Origin: Saccharum officinarum
Taxonomy: Eukaryota > Streptophyta > Magnoliopsida > Poales > Poaceae
DNA: 64,000 nt
Direction of reading: 5' to 3'
Assembly: GCA_020631735.1 (NCBI GenBank)
Contig: CM036231.1
Span: 4,925,831-4,989,830 of the forward strand
Part shown: positions 23,386 to 34,682 of the stretch, one piece after another
Numbering within the stretch: position 1 is the first letter of the stretch
How the letters are laid out: each line of letters opens with the position of its first letter
The notes under the pieces: model-generated
The model's database searches: none
The model's input: the letters and a program-made list of their open reading frames with translations, nothing else
What the model was told of the DNA's origin: nothing
Translations under genes and position numbers: made by a program

Positions 23386-23884
23386 GAGCTCTGCGCACGA
23401 GGGGCAGCGATGGGGGTTGAGATCTGTTGGCCGCCGTCCCTGTCGCCCGTGCTCGCGTGGCCATCCTCGTCGGGCGAATGGATTAGGCTATGGTAGCGGC
23501 TGGTCGGAGGAGCGGGCACGCATCCAGTCGCATCCACGATCTCAGTCACGGCACGGCGGGGCGGGACGCTGGGGCACGCCGGCCGAGAACGGCGGGGCGC
23601 TAGGCAGTGGCGCAGCAGCGGTGGTAGGACAAGGGAGCGGATGGGTGGCGCTGGCGGGGGTAAGGGGCGGAGCGGATCGAGCGAACGGGACCTGAGATAA
23701 TGAAACTGCAAAAAAACGTGGGTAGTGGGGTGTTATGGCTGGGAGGTGGGGGAGCTCTTGAGCTGAGATGCCACTGGCCCAACAAAGTGAGCCGGGCCTC
23801 CCGACAGGAGGGTGGGCCTGTTTGCCTGGCTTATTGGACGCTGGGTACTGAATAGCTATTTAGTACTCAGGTACCATATAGTAA

Positions 23885-24190
<306 letters not shown>

Positions 24191-24500
24191 CTGAAATTTA
24201 TGTGTGATGCTCTCTTATGTAATCCCATGAAATGGATCACTTATAATTGTTACGCCAGTTCTACGCTTTTTTATTTTTTGCGAAATACAGCTAAATGTCT
24301 TAGCTACAGCTATCTCCGGCTATAGCCGAGATTTTAAACACTGCTATTGAGTAGAAGAGAGCAATCTATTTGGGTGGCCCCTTGCTGCTAGCTTCAGAGG
24401 GGTATATTGGGCATCAAATTGGATGGAGGTCACAGGTCAGTGACACATTTTTTAACAAAATTCGACTGAATTGCAACAAGGAAAACGAAAAACTCATTTG
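24191..24500. other. Intergenic, nothing identified
   Basis: No ORF or repeat that I can support. Confidence 0.35.
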
Positions 24501-24649
24501 GGGTGTGTTCACTTCGCGAAAAGTAGGCGAAAAGTTACTGTAGCATCTTTCGTTGTTATTTGGCAAAATATGTTCAATCATGGACTAATTAGGCTAAAAA
24601 GATTCGTCCCGACATTTACAGACAAACTATCACTACAGGATTCAGGCGC

Positions 24650-25155
24650 TTTGCCGGGTGCCGAAAACACCCGGCAAAGGCTACTTTGCACTCGGCAAAG
24701 CCTTTGCCGGGTGCAGCACTCGGCAAAGAGCCGCCGGCAAAAAGTTAGTCGGCAAAGATTTCTTTGCCGGGTGCTTTTTATCGGGCACCCGACAAAGACT
24801 TTGCCGAGTGCAAATCCGGCACCCGGCAAAGAAAAGTGACCGTCACGGCGCTAGCTCCATCAGCCTTTGGTTTGCCGGGTGCCATGTCAGAGGCACCCGG
24901 CAAAGATTTTTTTAATTTTTTTTTATAATTTCTTTGCCGGGTGCCATGTTAGAAGCACCCGGCAAAGATTTTTTAATTTTTTTTCCAATTTTTCTTTGCC
25001 GAGTGCCCTACCGGGAGGCACCCGGCAAAGATTTTTAATTTTTTTTATAATTTCTTTGCCGGGTGTCGCTCCTCTGGGCACCCGGCAAAGAGTTTTTTTA
25101 TTTTTTTAGTATTTCTTTTGCCGAGTGCCCTGTCAGGGCGGCACCCGGCAAAGAA
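24650..25155. repeat. CACTA left subterminal repeat array
   Basis: Alternating TTTGCCGGGTGCC and GGCACCCGGCAAAG units are separated by T-rich spacers of 20-30 bp. In this superfamily such arrays are binding sites for the TNPA-type protein (family knowledge). Confidence 0.9.
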
Positions 25156-28100
25156 TATTTTTAAAAAAAAATAAAAAAAAATCTAAGATGGACCAACTTT
25201 TAGCCCAATTTTAGTCATTTTCACAGCCCATTTTCAGCAAACACAATGATTCCTACAGAATATTTCCTCCAAACACAATGATTCATACAACATAGGAGCA
25301 CAACACCACTAAAGAAAACATGTACGCACCACGCAATATGCACACATACAACCAACTTGTTGTACCCACGCTATCTCTCTCTATCAACTGACTAAGTGTA
25401 TTCTCAGTTGAACGCAGTCATACACAAGATAGACAAAAAAAATGATCCAATAGCTCACCAAAAGAAAAGAACTTGCTACCACAAGCCACAATTGGATGGA
25501 TGCATAATCACCAGAGAGCTCCAGTTAATTAGCACACTGCAAAACTTCCCTGAAAATGAACAAGAACGTGCATTCAGTGACCACTTTTTTGAGAAGTTCA
25601 ATGAAAGGAAAAGGCTGCCATGTAGCAAAAAAATCATTCAGTGGAAGTTTCTATTATTAAACAGCAACATTATAAGAGTACCTAAGTTAATTAATATCAT
25701 ATACAAACGTGCACCTATAGACCATAACAACTAAGTTTGCTAGTGGCCAAGAAATGAGATCGACTGTAGCAATTGTTTTGTGAAGAATACACACTAGAAC
25801 TGTTTTGGCAGTACATTTCTAGCTAGAAAAAACAACTAGGTTGCATATATATTGTTGCCTGAATTTTTTTGTGAACCCAAAATATATGCAGAAACTGTAC
25901 AGAATGATATAGAATAATAACAGACCCAGGACAAGGTTCCTTGCTCAGATAGACTACCAACTGTATCTTTACAGCAACACATTGCATGAGTCATCTAAGT
26001 ATAAATAGCATATACGAGTTGCATACTTAGTACATGAAGTCAATATCATACCAGGTTGATCTCCTCTCGGTTGCACATTATCAGCGAGATCATCAGATTC
26101 CGAGTCTTGATCAGCGATAACACTCTGCAACATGGGCGCTAATTAGATACAAAATTAGGAGTTCCATAACCTGGAAACTGCTAGCTGACATTAGCAGCAT
26201 GAATCGGAAATTAATCTGCACAAAAACTTAACAGTACGCAAATTGTGTGCAACCTTGTCTGTGCCTGCGCTGGGAGTCCATGTAGGACCTGCAGGATGTG
26301 TAATGGTTGCAGAAACCTCCCCTGCACGAAGTCGATCGGGGTCGTCGAGTCCATGAAGTCGATGAAGTCGATCGGGGTCGTCCATGAAGTCGATCGGGGT
26401 CGTCGAGTCCCTCCCACAGGTCCTCCTGCAAAAAAAGGGCAAAAATGGTTAGTGTCGACTCAAAATTTCGGCAGCACCTCCCCTGCACGAGGAGGTTCCC
26501 AAAACTTGTAAAAAACATGACACAAAGGCCAACAACCACATATATACCAAACATGGCACGAAGGCCAACAACCACATATATACCAAGCATATAAGAGTTG
26601 CTCTAAGTTGTAACAGGTTTTATGGATAGCCTCATATATGTGAATCGAATTCACTGATAAAGATACAAACCTTCACCCTATGCCGGCGAGACAATCAGCT
26701 TCACACACTATTTTCTAATCTGTATGGCAAAATCAAGATCACGAACCTAAAAACAGCAAGAGCTTGTTTCAGTAACAGAAAGCAAATAAACTTGATCTGA
26801 GACAAATAGCAGAACTGAAGACAACACTTCTCAGCACCACAGGATATCTAACAGAAAGCAAATATGGCTACACTGTTTTATATCATAAACTAAAACTGAA
26901 AGATACGTGAACTAGCTGATAAAAAATGGCTCTGTTTCTTAATTCCTAAAACTTTTTCCTAAAAAACTTTATCTAATTATCTGCAAAGATCATAAGGACC
27001 TGCTCCTTTTGTTGGCTAAATTTGTAAAAAAGATACCGTTTGCAGGACCACAGCCTAAAAAAGGGTGAACAACCACCCTTGGTAAGAATTCTGTACTCTT
27101 ATTATCTTTTTAGCTTTTCATTTATTCATATAGTGTAGGATTACATTGATCTGACAAATGGGAAAAGAAGCGAACAACCATAGCCTTATATCACATAGCA
27201 GTTGCTGATACATGATAGCTTTTGATTTGTTAGGTTTACACTCATGTCATTTTCCGAGTAATAAAATGGTACCTAAGGCTGTGCTCATGCAAATGAAACT
27301 GTGTACCCTTCTGATGACAATTCAGAACTAAAAAATGACAGCTCCATTATTGTAATTAGTTTGAACTAATATTCATATTTGTATCTCAAACTTACAGATG
27401 AAATAATGCCTTATAGGTGCTGGCAGAATAATGACATATTCTTGTTTTTTGCAATTTAAAAGGTCCAAGAGCATGGAAGAAAGTTGACTGAAAGGCTTTC
27501 TGTGAAGGCAACAAAGGTTGTATGACACTGCACTAACCTGATTGCTTTCTGTGAGCACCTTCTATACAATAGTGCATGCCTTTGAGGACTATCTGAATCT
27601 CAAAGGTAAAAAAGAGATAGGGATTGTAAACTTTCAGAGGTAAAAAAAAAAGAGATAGCTCCTGATATTAAAATTTCCACTCTATACCTTAAGGATGATT
27701 GCTACTAACTGTGCCAGTGGTGTTGCCTTTAGGTCAAGCTAGGTGCCACATGTCCAATTGCAGCAACCTGCACAATCATAGCTTCCTACCAATGGGTCAA
27801 GTGCTACTGCTTCCTGCAGTGGTCTTCAGAATTGTAAACGCAGTTTGGGCTTCCTAGCAAAGTAATTATTACTTACTGATGCTGCAAATGTCAGGGTACT
27901 TGAATTTTTTATGCATTTTTGAGCTAAGGCTATGGGTTTGCTTCGCCTGAACACACTATGTCCAGTTATACCAAGGGCACCTCAGGAAATGACTCCTGCC
28001 TGATTAACAGCTTTTGGACAATATTATTAAGTGGTTTATCACAGCACATCTCTCCAAAGCAACAAAAAGATAAGCTCTGTGCAATAGATAAGCTCCAACT

Positions 28101-28655
28101 CCAATCAGCAACAAAAAGCTGCATATTCTAGTATGGGAGAAGGCAGTCAAATATCAAATCAGCTATTGACGACCATGGTCACTCGCCCAGTCACGACGTC
28201 CTCGTGGTGCTCGCTGCCGAGTGCCGCGACAGGCACCGACGCTGGCTAATTCAATTCTAACAACCAGAAATCAAGAATACTAGAAATTAGATTAGAATAG
28301 AGACCTCAGACCTGCTCCTGCAGCGCCGGCCGCAGCCTGCTCGGCTGCTCCCCTGCTGGCCAGTGGCCCGCCGCGGTGCCGCACGCCCGCTGCCCGCACT
28401 GCGCTGTGCGCTGCCGCTGCCAAGTGCCGAACGCCGGCCGCCGCCCTCGCCTAGGTCGCCTGCAGGCTGCAGGCTCGCCGCCGGCCGCCGGGGCACCGCC
28501 AGCCGCCTAGGGTTTCGCCCGTCGGGATGCGACAGCGGAGAGACGCGAGAGCGGACTCGACTGTGTCGATGGTCACCGTGGGAACTGATTTGGGGAAAGG
28601 AAGTGAGCAGGATTTTTTAGTTGGGCCGATTGGGCCGGCCTGGGAAGCGAGGGTG
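25156..28655. other. CACTA interior, no supported CDS
   Basis: Mostly AT-rich without a recognised gene. A minus-strand microduplication at 26321-26408 repeats a GTCGATCGGGGTCGTC unit several times. A 36-38 bp direct repeat (AAGGCCAACAACCACATATA) lies near 26524-26584. Bases 28290-28600 are very GC-rich and, on the minus strand, resemble a first exon with 5' UTR (AACCCTAGG-type word), possibly the element's own promoter region. Confidence 0.4.
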
Positions 28656-30150
28656 TTTTTTTAATTTCTTTGCCGGGTGCCTCTGACCTGGCACCCGGCA
28701 AAGATTTTTTTTATTTTTTTTAAATTTCTTTGCCGGGTGCCCCGGACCTGGCACCCGGCAAAGAATTTGCCTGAAAAAGGCTCGGCTTTTAAAAAAATTG
28801 CTTTGCCGGGTGCCGCCTAACCTGGCACCCGGCAAAGATTTTTTAATTTTTTTAAAAAATTTCTTTGCCGGGTGCCCCCTGACCTGGCACCCGGCAAAGG
28901 CTTCTTTGCCGGGGGTCCACGCTGGCACCCGGCAAATTATTTATTTATTTTTTGTTTTTTTGACCTTATTTTTTTTGTGGGGCCTTGATACAGTAAATAA
29001 ATTTCTATTTCAAAATTTGGGACAATTTTGAGTTTTTGAACTATATTTCCTTAATTTTTTTTTGTTTCATTGAATTTTTTCGACTATTCCAAATTTGAAT
29101 TGCGGGTACATGAAATAATGGAATTTGGTTATTAAAAAAATAGTATTCATGATATTTAGGGTTTGTCGAGGCTGTATGCAGGAAGTGGCATGAATTTTCA
29201 CGCATCATGTTGTCGTAACATGACGATGTACTCGCGGGGAAAGTGTATTTAAATTATATAAAATCCAAACGAAGTCTGAAAATCACGAAACTTGTCGATG
29301 TGTCTTGTTGTTACATGTGGAGGCCGTGGTAAAAAATTCAAAAAGTTTCTAGCAAGTTGTGACGTCGGATACCTAAACCCCAGACATCTCCACACATGTG
29401 ATCAAAAAGTTTCTAGCAAGTTGTCTGGGTTTTAGGCATCCGACGTCACAACTTGCTAGAAACTTTTTGAATTTTTTACCACGGCCTCCACATGCAACAA
29501 CAAGACACATCGACAAGTTTCGTGATTTTCAGACTTCGTTTGGATTTTATATAATTTAAATACACTTTTCTCGCGAGTACATCGTCATGTTACGACAACA
29601 TGATGCGCGAAAATTCATGCCACTTCCTGCATACAGCCTCGACATACCCTAAATATCATGAATACTATTTTTTTAATAACCAAATTCCATTATTTCATGT
29701 ACCCGCAATTCAAATTTGGAATAGTCGAAAAAATTCAATGAAACAAAAAAAATTAAGGAAATATAGTTCAAAAACTCAAAATTGTCCCAAATTTTGAAAT
29801 AGGGATTTATTTACTGTATCAAGGCCCCACAAAAAAAATGGGACCAAAAAAACAAAAAATAAATACATAATTTGCCGGGTGCCAGCGTGGACCCCCGGCA
29901 AAGAAGCCTTTGCCGGGTGCCAGGTCAGGGGGCACCCGGCAAATAAATTTAAAAAAAAAATTAAAAAAATCTTTGCCGGGTGCCAGGTTAGGCGGCACCC
30001 GGCAAAGCAATTTTTAAAAGCTGAGGCTTTTTCAGGCAAATTCTTTGCCGGGTGCCAGGTTCGGGCACCCAGCAAAGAAATTTAAAAAAAATAAAAAAAA
30101 TCTTTGCCGGGTGCCAGGTCAGAGGCACCCGGCAAAGAAATTTTAAAAAA
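28656..30150. repeat. Near-perfect 0.73 kb inverted repeat inside the CACTA
   Basis: The left arm (about 28656-29386) and right arm (29422 to about 30150) are reverse complements with only scattered differences and indels, separated by a 35 bp spacer. Each arm includes the subterminal TTTGCCGGGTGCC array and an inner non-repetitive part (for example CCACGGCCTCCACATG and GACTTCGTTTGGATTTTATA on the right). A transcript across it would fold into a long double-stranded RNA. It probably arose by inverted duplication of one CACTA end. Confidence 0.93.
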
Positions 30151-30791
30151 ATAAAAAAATCTTTGCCGAGTGCCATTTTAGGCGGCACCCGGCAAAGCAA
30201 TTTTTTTAAAAAAAATAAAAAAATCTTTGCCGAGTGCCTAACGGCGCGACACTCGGCAAAGGATGACGGCAGGTGGAGACCATCACGTCGACCACCTTTG
30301 CCGACGGCCTAGATTTGCCGAGTGCCCGGCACTCGGCAAATGACAATTTTTACCGAAGGCTGGACTTTGCCGAGTGCCCGGCACTCGGCAAAGGCTAATT
30401 TGCCGGGTGCTTTTCTTTGCCGGGTGGCGTTGGGTCTGGCACTCGGCAAATAATTTCTTTGCCGGGTGCCCGATAAAAAGCACCCGGCAAATCATTTTGC
30501 ACCCGGCAAATCGTCCGTTTCCTGTAGTGTATGCAATTAGTTATCTTTTTTACCTACATTTAATGCTCCATGCATGCGTCGAAAGATTCGATGTGATAGG
30601 TGGAAGAGGAAATATTTTGTGTTTGCATGGCAACTAAACAGGACCTTGATTACAATGAAGGGAAATGTTGGGCATAGGCCTCCTGAGTGGCTCTGCTTTT
30701 CAGGTCGGTCAGTGTTCGATGTAACAACTAACAACATAACTTGTAACAGCATAACTTGCAGTACACTGGGCAGGATATGAACATCCATGTA

Positions 30792-31047
30792 CTTCCTCCG
30801 TCCAAGAAAACATGCAACTATGGGTTGCGTGCCAGATAAAGCTATTCATGTTTGACCAAGTTTTTAGAGACTAATATTTATATTTATGACTCCAAATTAA
30901 TTTATTATGAAAATATATTTCATAAGTAATCTAATAATATTTATTTGATGTTATAATTATTTTTAGTTTTTTATCTATAATTGTTTAAACATGATATACT
31001 AAAAATGGTACTGTGCTAGAATTGCACGTTTTGTTGGACGGATGGAG
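30792..31047. mobile_element. Stowaway (Tc1/mariner) MITE, 256 bp
   Basis: Left end CTTCCTCCGTCCAAGAAAAC; reverse complement of the right end CTCCATCCGTCCAACAAAAC. Flanked by TA on both sides (30790-30791 and 31048-31049), as for Stowaway elements. Confidence 0.88.
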
Positions 31048-31392
31048 TACCATCTCTTTTGACATCCTAGGACACCCTAAAACGTGTTGCATTGAACTTT
31101 TCTCCACCATAATAAAAAACACGCAAAAACCTTTTGAGTGACCTAGAAAAAGAAGCACAAAATGGGGCGACCTGACCAGCGCCATGCGTGGTTGTCTCCT
31201 TGCAACTCGGGGGGGTTCGCCTGCAAACGCGGGCGGTTCTTCACGTCACCTTGCCAAGTTTGGATCATGCTCGCATTCGTTCAGTATGATGATCTGTGTT
31301 CACAGTTCACGTACTGCCTCTGCCTCGAACGGGAACCATCGACGACATCGCTATTATTCGCGATCCGTAGATACTAGCTATAGCTTTAGCCG
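31048..31392 (+). promoter_or_regulatory. Upstream region of the SAUR-like gene
   Basis: Unique DNA between the Stowaway element and the SAUR start. It would contain the promoter and 5' UTR. I found no clear auxin-response element pair or TATA box worth asserting. Confidence 0.3.
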
Positions 31393-32346
31393 ATGTCGTC
31401 GTCGATGGGACACGAGAGTAGCGGTGGCGCCGACGAGGAGGACTGCTCCGGCCTCCAGCGGGTCGTTTGGTTCCGGCAGATGCTCCACCGCTGGCAGTCC
31501 TCCTCTAGCTCCAGGAGTGTCACTGCCAACGAGAGGCGGTCCAGCGCCAGCGACGACGGCGACGGCGACGGAGCCAACCTAGACACCGCCACGACAAACT
31601 GAAACAACGACGCCACGCCTTCCGCCGTTGATAATGCTGCCAGCAGCAGCAGCAGGGACCCGCCGCTGCCGCCGGCGTCGAATAGCGCGGCGGACGACAA
31701 CGACGACGACCGGCGGCTCCTGCCGCGGGTGCTGGTGGTGGAGGAGCGCATCAGGCGGGGGGAGGACTCGGCGGCGTGCGAGTCGCCGCTGACGCCCGAC
31801 GCGCCGCCCCCGGCGGACGTGCCCCGCGGGTGCTGCCCCGTGTACGTGGGCGCGGAGCGGCGCCGGTTCGATCGTGGTGCCGACGGCGTACCTGGCCATG
31901 CCGGTGTTCCGGCGGCTGCTGGAGAAGGCGGAGGAGGAGTTCGAGTTCCACTACCACGGCGGCGCCGTCACCATCCCCTGCGACACGGAGGCGTTCAAGT
32001 ACATCCTCGTCGTCATGGACCGGCACCGCCAGGGCCTCCTCGACGACGGTACGTTGCCCCCGCCGCGCGCAGCGTGTGGCCAGGCATCTCCTCCGGGCCC
32101 AACGGGAATGCCAGTTGAGAGAATTGTTTCTTTTCTATAAGAGGAATTGGGCCATGGAGGCCTGCCGCCTGAGTTGGGCTGCGGCCCATAAATTTGATTC
32201 ATTTCTTGTTTTTTTATTATTTCGCAGATGGGAACGACAAGGACGGAGAGCAAGACGCGTCATCATCCACCGCAGGCTCGATGACAAGCTTGGAATCTCT
32301 GGTGAAATGCGACGGTCCATGGGACGTACAGTACTTAGTTACGTAG
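31393..32346 (+). pseudogene. SAUR: SAUR (small auxin-up RNA) gene with stop and frameshift
   Basis: The SAUR domain is obvious: VPRGCCPVYVGAERRRF, then VVPTAYLAMPVFRRLLEKAE, HYHGGAVTIPCDTEAFKYI and a basic/acidic tail. SAURs are small plant proteins that promote cell expansion, typically by inhibiting PP2C-D phosphatases (family knowledge). The natural start is ATG at 31393. Exon 1 ends at 32048 (GACG|GTACGT) and exon 2 is 32228-32346. Phases agree and the frame ends with a normal stop at 32344. Two lesions break the reading frame. One is an in-frame TGA at 31600-31602 within the variable N-terminal region. The other is four extra bases (around 31869-31873, GATC) exactly where RRF should continue into VVPT. 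The frame before and after each lesion is otherwise open and conserved. An intron in a SAUR is unusual. It is either a recent pseudogene or carries sequence errors. Confidence 0.8.
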
Positions 32347-33684
32347 GGAAGGGTGGTACTTGTAATAATAAATTAAAAGAAAGGGTGAGCATTTTCAAGA
32401 GATTAGTCAAAATGATTATCTAAATTTAGTGATTTAGATTACTCCAACAGACTATCTAAATTGAGACGTATGAGGTAGGCTATCTAAAAGTAAAAGTAGA
32501 AAACATATAAGGTGAAATAGAGAGCTAGTAAATTTACAGAGTCATTTATAGAGTTTGTTGGAGACGCTTTTTGTTTAATAACAGCTAAATTTATTTTTAG
32601 AAAATGATTTAGCTAATCGCTTGGAGAGTGTTGTTTGTTTGTTTGTCAGTATGCAAATGCATGCATGGCGCTCCGTCATCACGATGCGATGGCAGAGACT
32701 ATTAACGTCCGTGTCTGTAGTGTCAACCGGATCTGCCGCTGCCATTCACTGTAACACGTACTCCTACAGTGGTGTGGGTGGGACCGTGGCAGTTAGGTGT
32801 TACAGGCGGCCGGCGCATGCATCTGCTGCCTGCGCGCGTCCAGTACAGGCGCTTCGTTCGTCCCGAACGCGACGTGGACGCCACGCCACGGCACAGTGCG
32901 ACGCTCTCGAACGTTCCCTGTGCCTCCGCTAGCTGCCACCGCGCCAACCGCCAACCTCACTCGCCGCTCGCGCCGTATTCAGGCTAACCCCACGGCCAAT
33001 AGTCCGCGCCGTCTTCGTCGTCGACCACACAAGACCCACCGGCATGCCTGCAGTCATGTCGCACTTGCGCGCAGGGTCCTACCCGGATGCCGGCCGCCAC
33101 CGTGCGCGGCCGCCGCCGCTACGCCGCGTGTTGCAGCCTGTAGATGATGGACGACCGTCGACAGATGGACATGCCACGTAGGTTGCGCTGCTCATGAGAA
33201 GTGTCAGCCTCGTCAGCAGCGGGGCCAGCTCGCGGCCGGGTGCCGGGCGTACGTGGTGTGCCGGCCACCCACCGGCGACGACAGCAACGTCCTCTGTTCC
33301 GCCCACCATCCGTAAGACCACAAGCGCAGGCGGAGCTAGCTCGCCACTCACTCGTATGATCTTTCCTAATTCCTACTGATGAAGTGAGCAAGAGGCTGCG
33401 GCTTCGTACTTACCTTGCTTTGCTTCATCGACAAAGCCATTGATTCCTTTGGACGCGTGACGACGGGCGAGTGGCGAGGGTGATGATTCGGTGCTGTGCC
33501 TGCGGTGCGGCCGGCCTGCGTGGGCTATCTTGATGGGATGCATGAGCCGTGCAACGAATTCGGACTCCGAGGAATCTCATTCTGGCGTAGTACGACTGCA
33601 TGCGCTTTTTAATCGGTTTCTCCCACGCTTCTTTCTTCTGCTACGTATCCGTCCTCTACTGCTTTTTTATCGAAACAATCCTTT
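32347..33684. other. SAUR 3' flank and GC-rich intergenic DNA
   Basis: Contains AT-rich 3' flank to about 32640, then GC-rich DNA with many overlapping open frames on both strands (32760-33390). None has a recognised domain, so I call no gene. Confidence 0.35.
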
Positions 33685-33926
33685 GGTCCTGTTTAGTTGC
33701 AAAAAGTTTTGCAAAATTTTTCAAAATTCTCCATCACATCGAATCTTTAGATGCATACATGAAGCATTAAATATAGATAAAAAATAAAACTAATTACACA
33801 ATTTAGACGAAATGGACGAGACGAATCTTGTAAGCCTAATTAGATCATGATTGAACACTAATTGTCAAATAACAACGAAATTTGCTACAGTGTTATTTTG
33901 CCAAAATTTTTTAACTAAACCGGCCC
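33685..33926. mobile_element. MITE of the GGCC...GTTTAG family
   Basis: Starts GGTCCTGTTTAGTTGC and ends TTAACTAAACCGGCCC. Flanked by TTT at 33682-33684 and 33927-33929. Contains CACATCGAATCTTTAGATGC. Confidence 0.8.
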
Positions 33927-34682
33927 TTTGTTTTATTCGCACAACCAAAGCCATAGCCATCTGCAGACTGCAGTGGCCGGACCGCCCGACTCCTCATGAC
34001 CTCATCCAATGCGAGCACTAGAGAAGACGGACCGTGGAGAACGCGGAAAGAAACCAGGGTACGTATATTAGAGGCCTTATATAAAACACACACGTATTTT
34101 ACGAAAACCGTGTAGAAACTTTACATAAATGAGTTTATTTTCACATAGAAAACATATAAAAGCACAAAAAAAGGATTTGCTAAATTTCAGGTGTCTGAAT
34201 TTTAGTTTTATTTCAGGCGACAGTTATTCACATATATCATACTAAAATTGTTGTTTTAGTTCGTTGCAATTTATATAAACACAATCTGCAAATTTTTTTT
34301 CCGAGAATAAAAACCCATTAGACAAAACCACAAACCTGGCAAAATCTGATATGTGTTGGCACAAAAGCAACTTAACAATTTACAATTATTTCTATAGTTA
34401 GACAAGGACAAAAGATATGTAATGATACAAAGACAAATAACAAATCACAAAAGTGACAATGAACTTGTACTAATTAGTAGTACAAGAATGTTGCCTGAAA
34501 TCGTCTTAAAATTGAGGCACCTAAAATATAGAAGTGAAAAAAATGCGTTAAAAAAGGACCTTAAAATATTCGCCCAAGTAGCACAATTGCCTAGGAGAGC
34601 TCTGGTGGTGGAAGTCCTCTGGTTGATAAACCTTCTTTTGTTTTATACTTATTTATTTTTTTATTCATTAAATAGGTAGCAG
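33927..34682. other. AT-rich intergenic DNA, no gene seen
   Basis: Low-complexity AT-rich sequence. An 85-codon ORF at 34422-34679 has no recognisable features. Confidence 0.35.

Larger units (their letters stand above)
24631..30529. mobile_element. Non-autonomous CACTA (En/Spm) transposon, 5,899 bp
   Basis: Terminal inverted repeats CACTACAGGA (24631) and TCCTGTAGTG (ending 30529) are flanked by TAT at 24628-24630 and 30530-30532, the 3-bp duplication expected of CACTA elements. Both ends carry subterminal arrays of TTTGCCGGGTGCC and its complement GGCACCCGGCAAA, arranged head-to-head (about 24650-25155 and 28668-30510). No TNP2-type transposase or TNPA-like gene is recognisable, so it must depend on proteins from elsewhere. 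The interior holds unrecognised AT-rich DNA, a GC-rich minus-strand exon-like block near 28290-28600, and a large near-palindrome. It inserted into a pre-existing MITE. Confidence 0.95.
24501..30645. mobile_element. MITE (GGGTGTGTTCAC ends) split by a CACTA element
   Basis: The left half (24501-24630) and right half (30530-30645) join to give a complete member of the local MITE family. The interrupted word is ACAAACTATGCAATTAGTTA, intact in the copy at 14366-14603. TTG flanks the reconstructed MITE at 24498-24500 and 30646-30648. The MITE was therefore present before the CACTA insertion. Confidence 0.9.

Noticed and set aside
24650..30510. CRISPR-like array of TTTGCCGGGTGCC repeats
   Set aside because: The repeats alternate in orientation, have variable T-rich spacers and lie at CACTA ends in plant DNA. 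They are transposon subterminal repeats.
31386..31899. Antisense and alternate-frame ORFs at the SAUR locus
   Set aside because: They are shadows of the GC-rich SAUR coding strand. The conserved SAUR motifs are on the plus strand.
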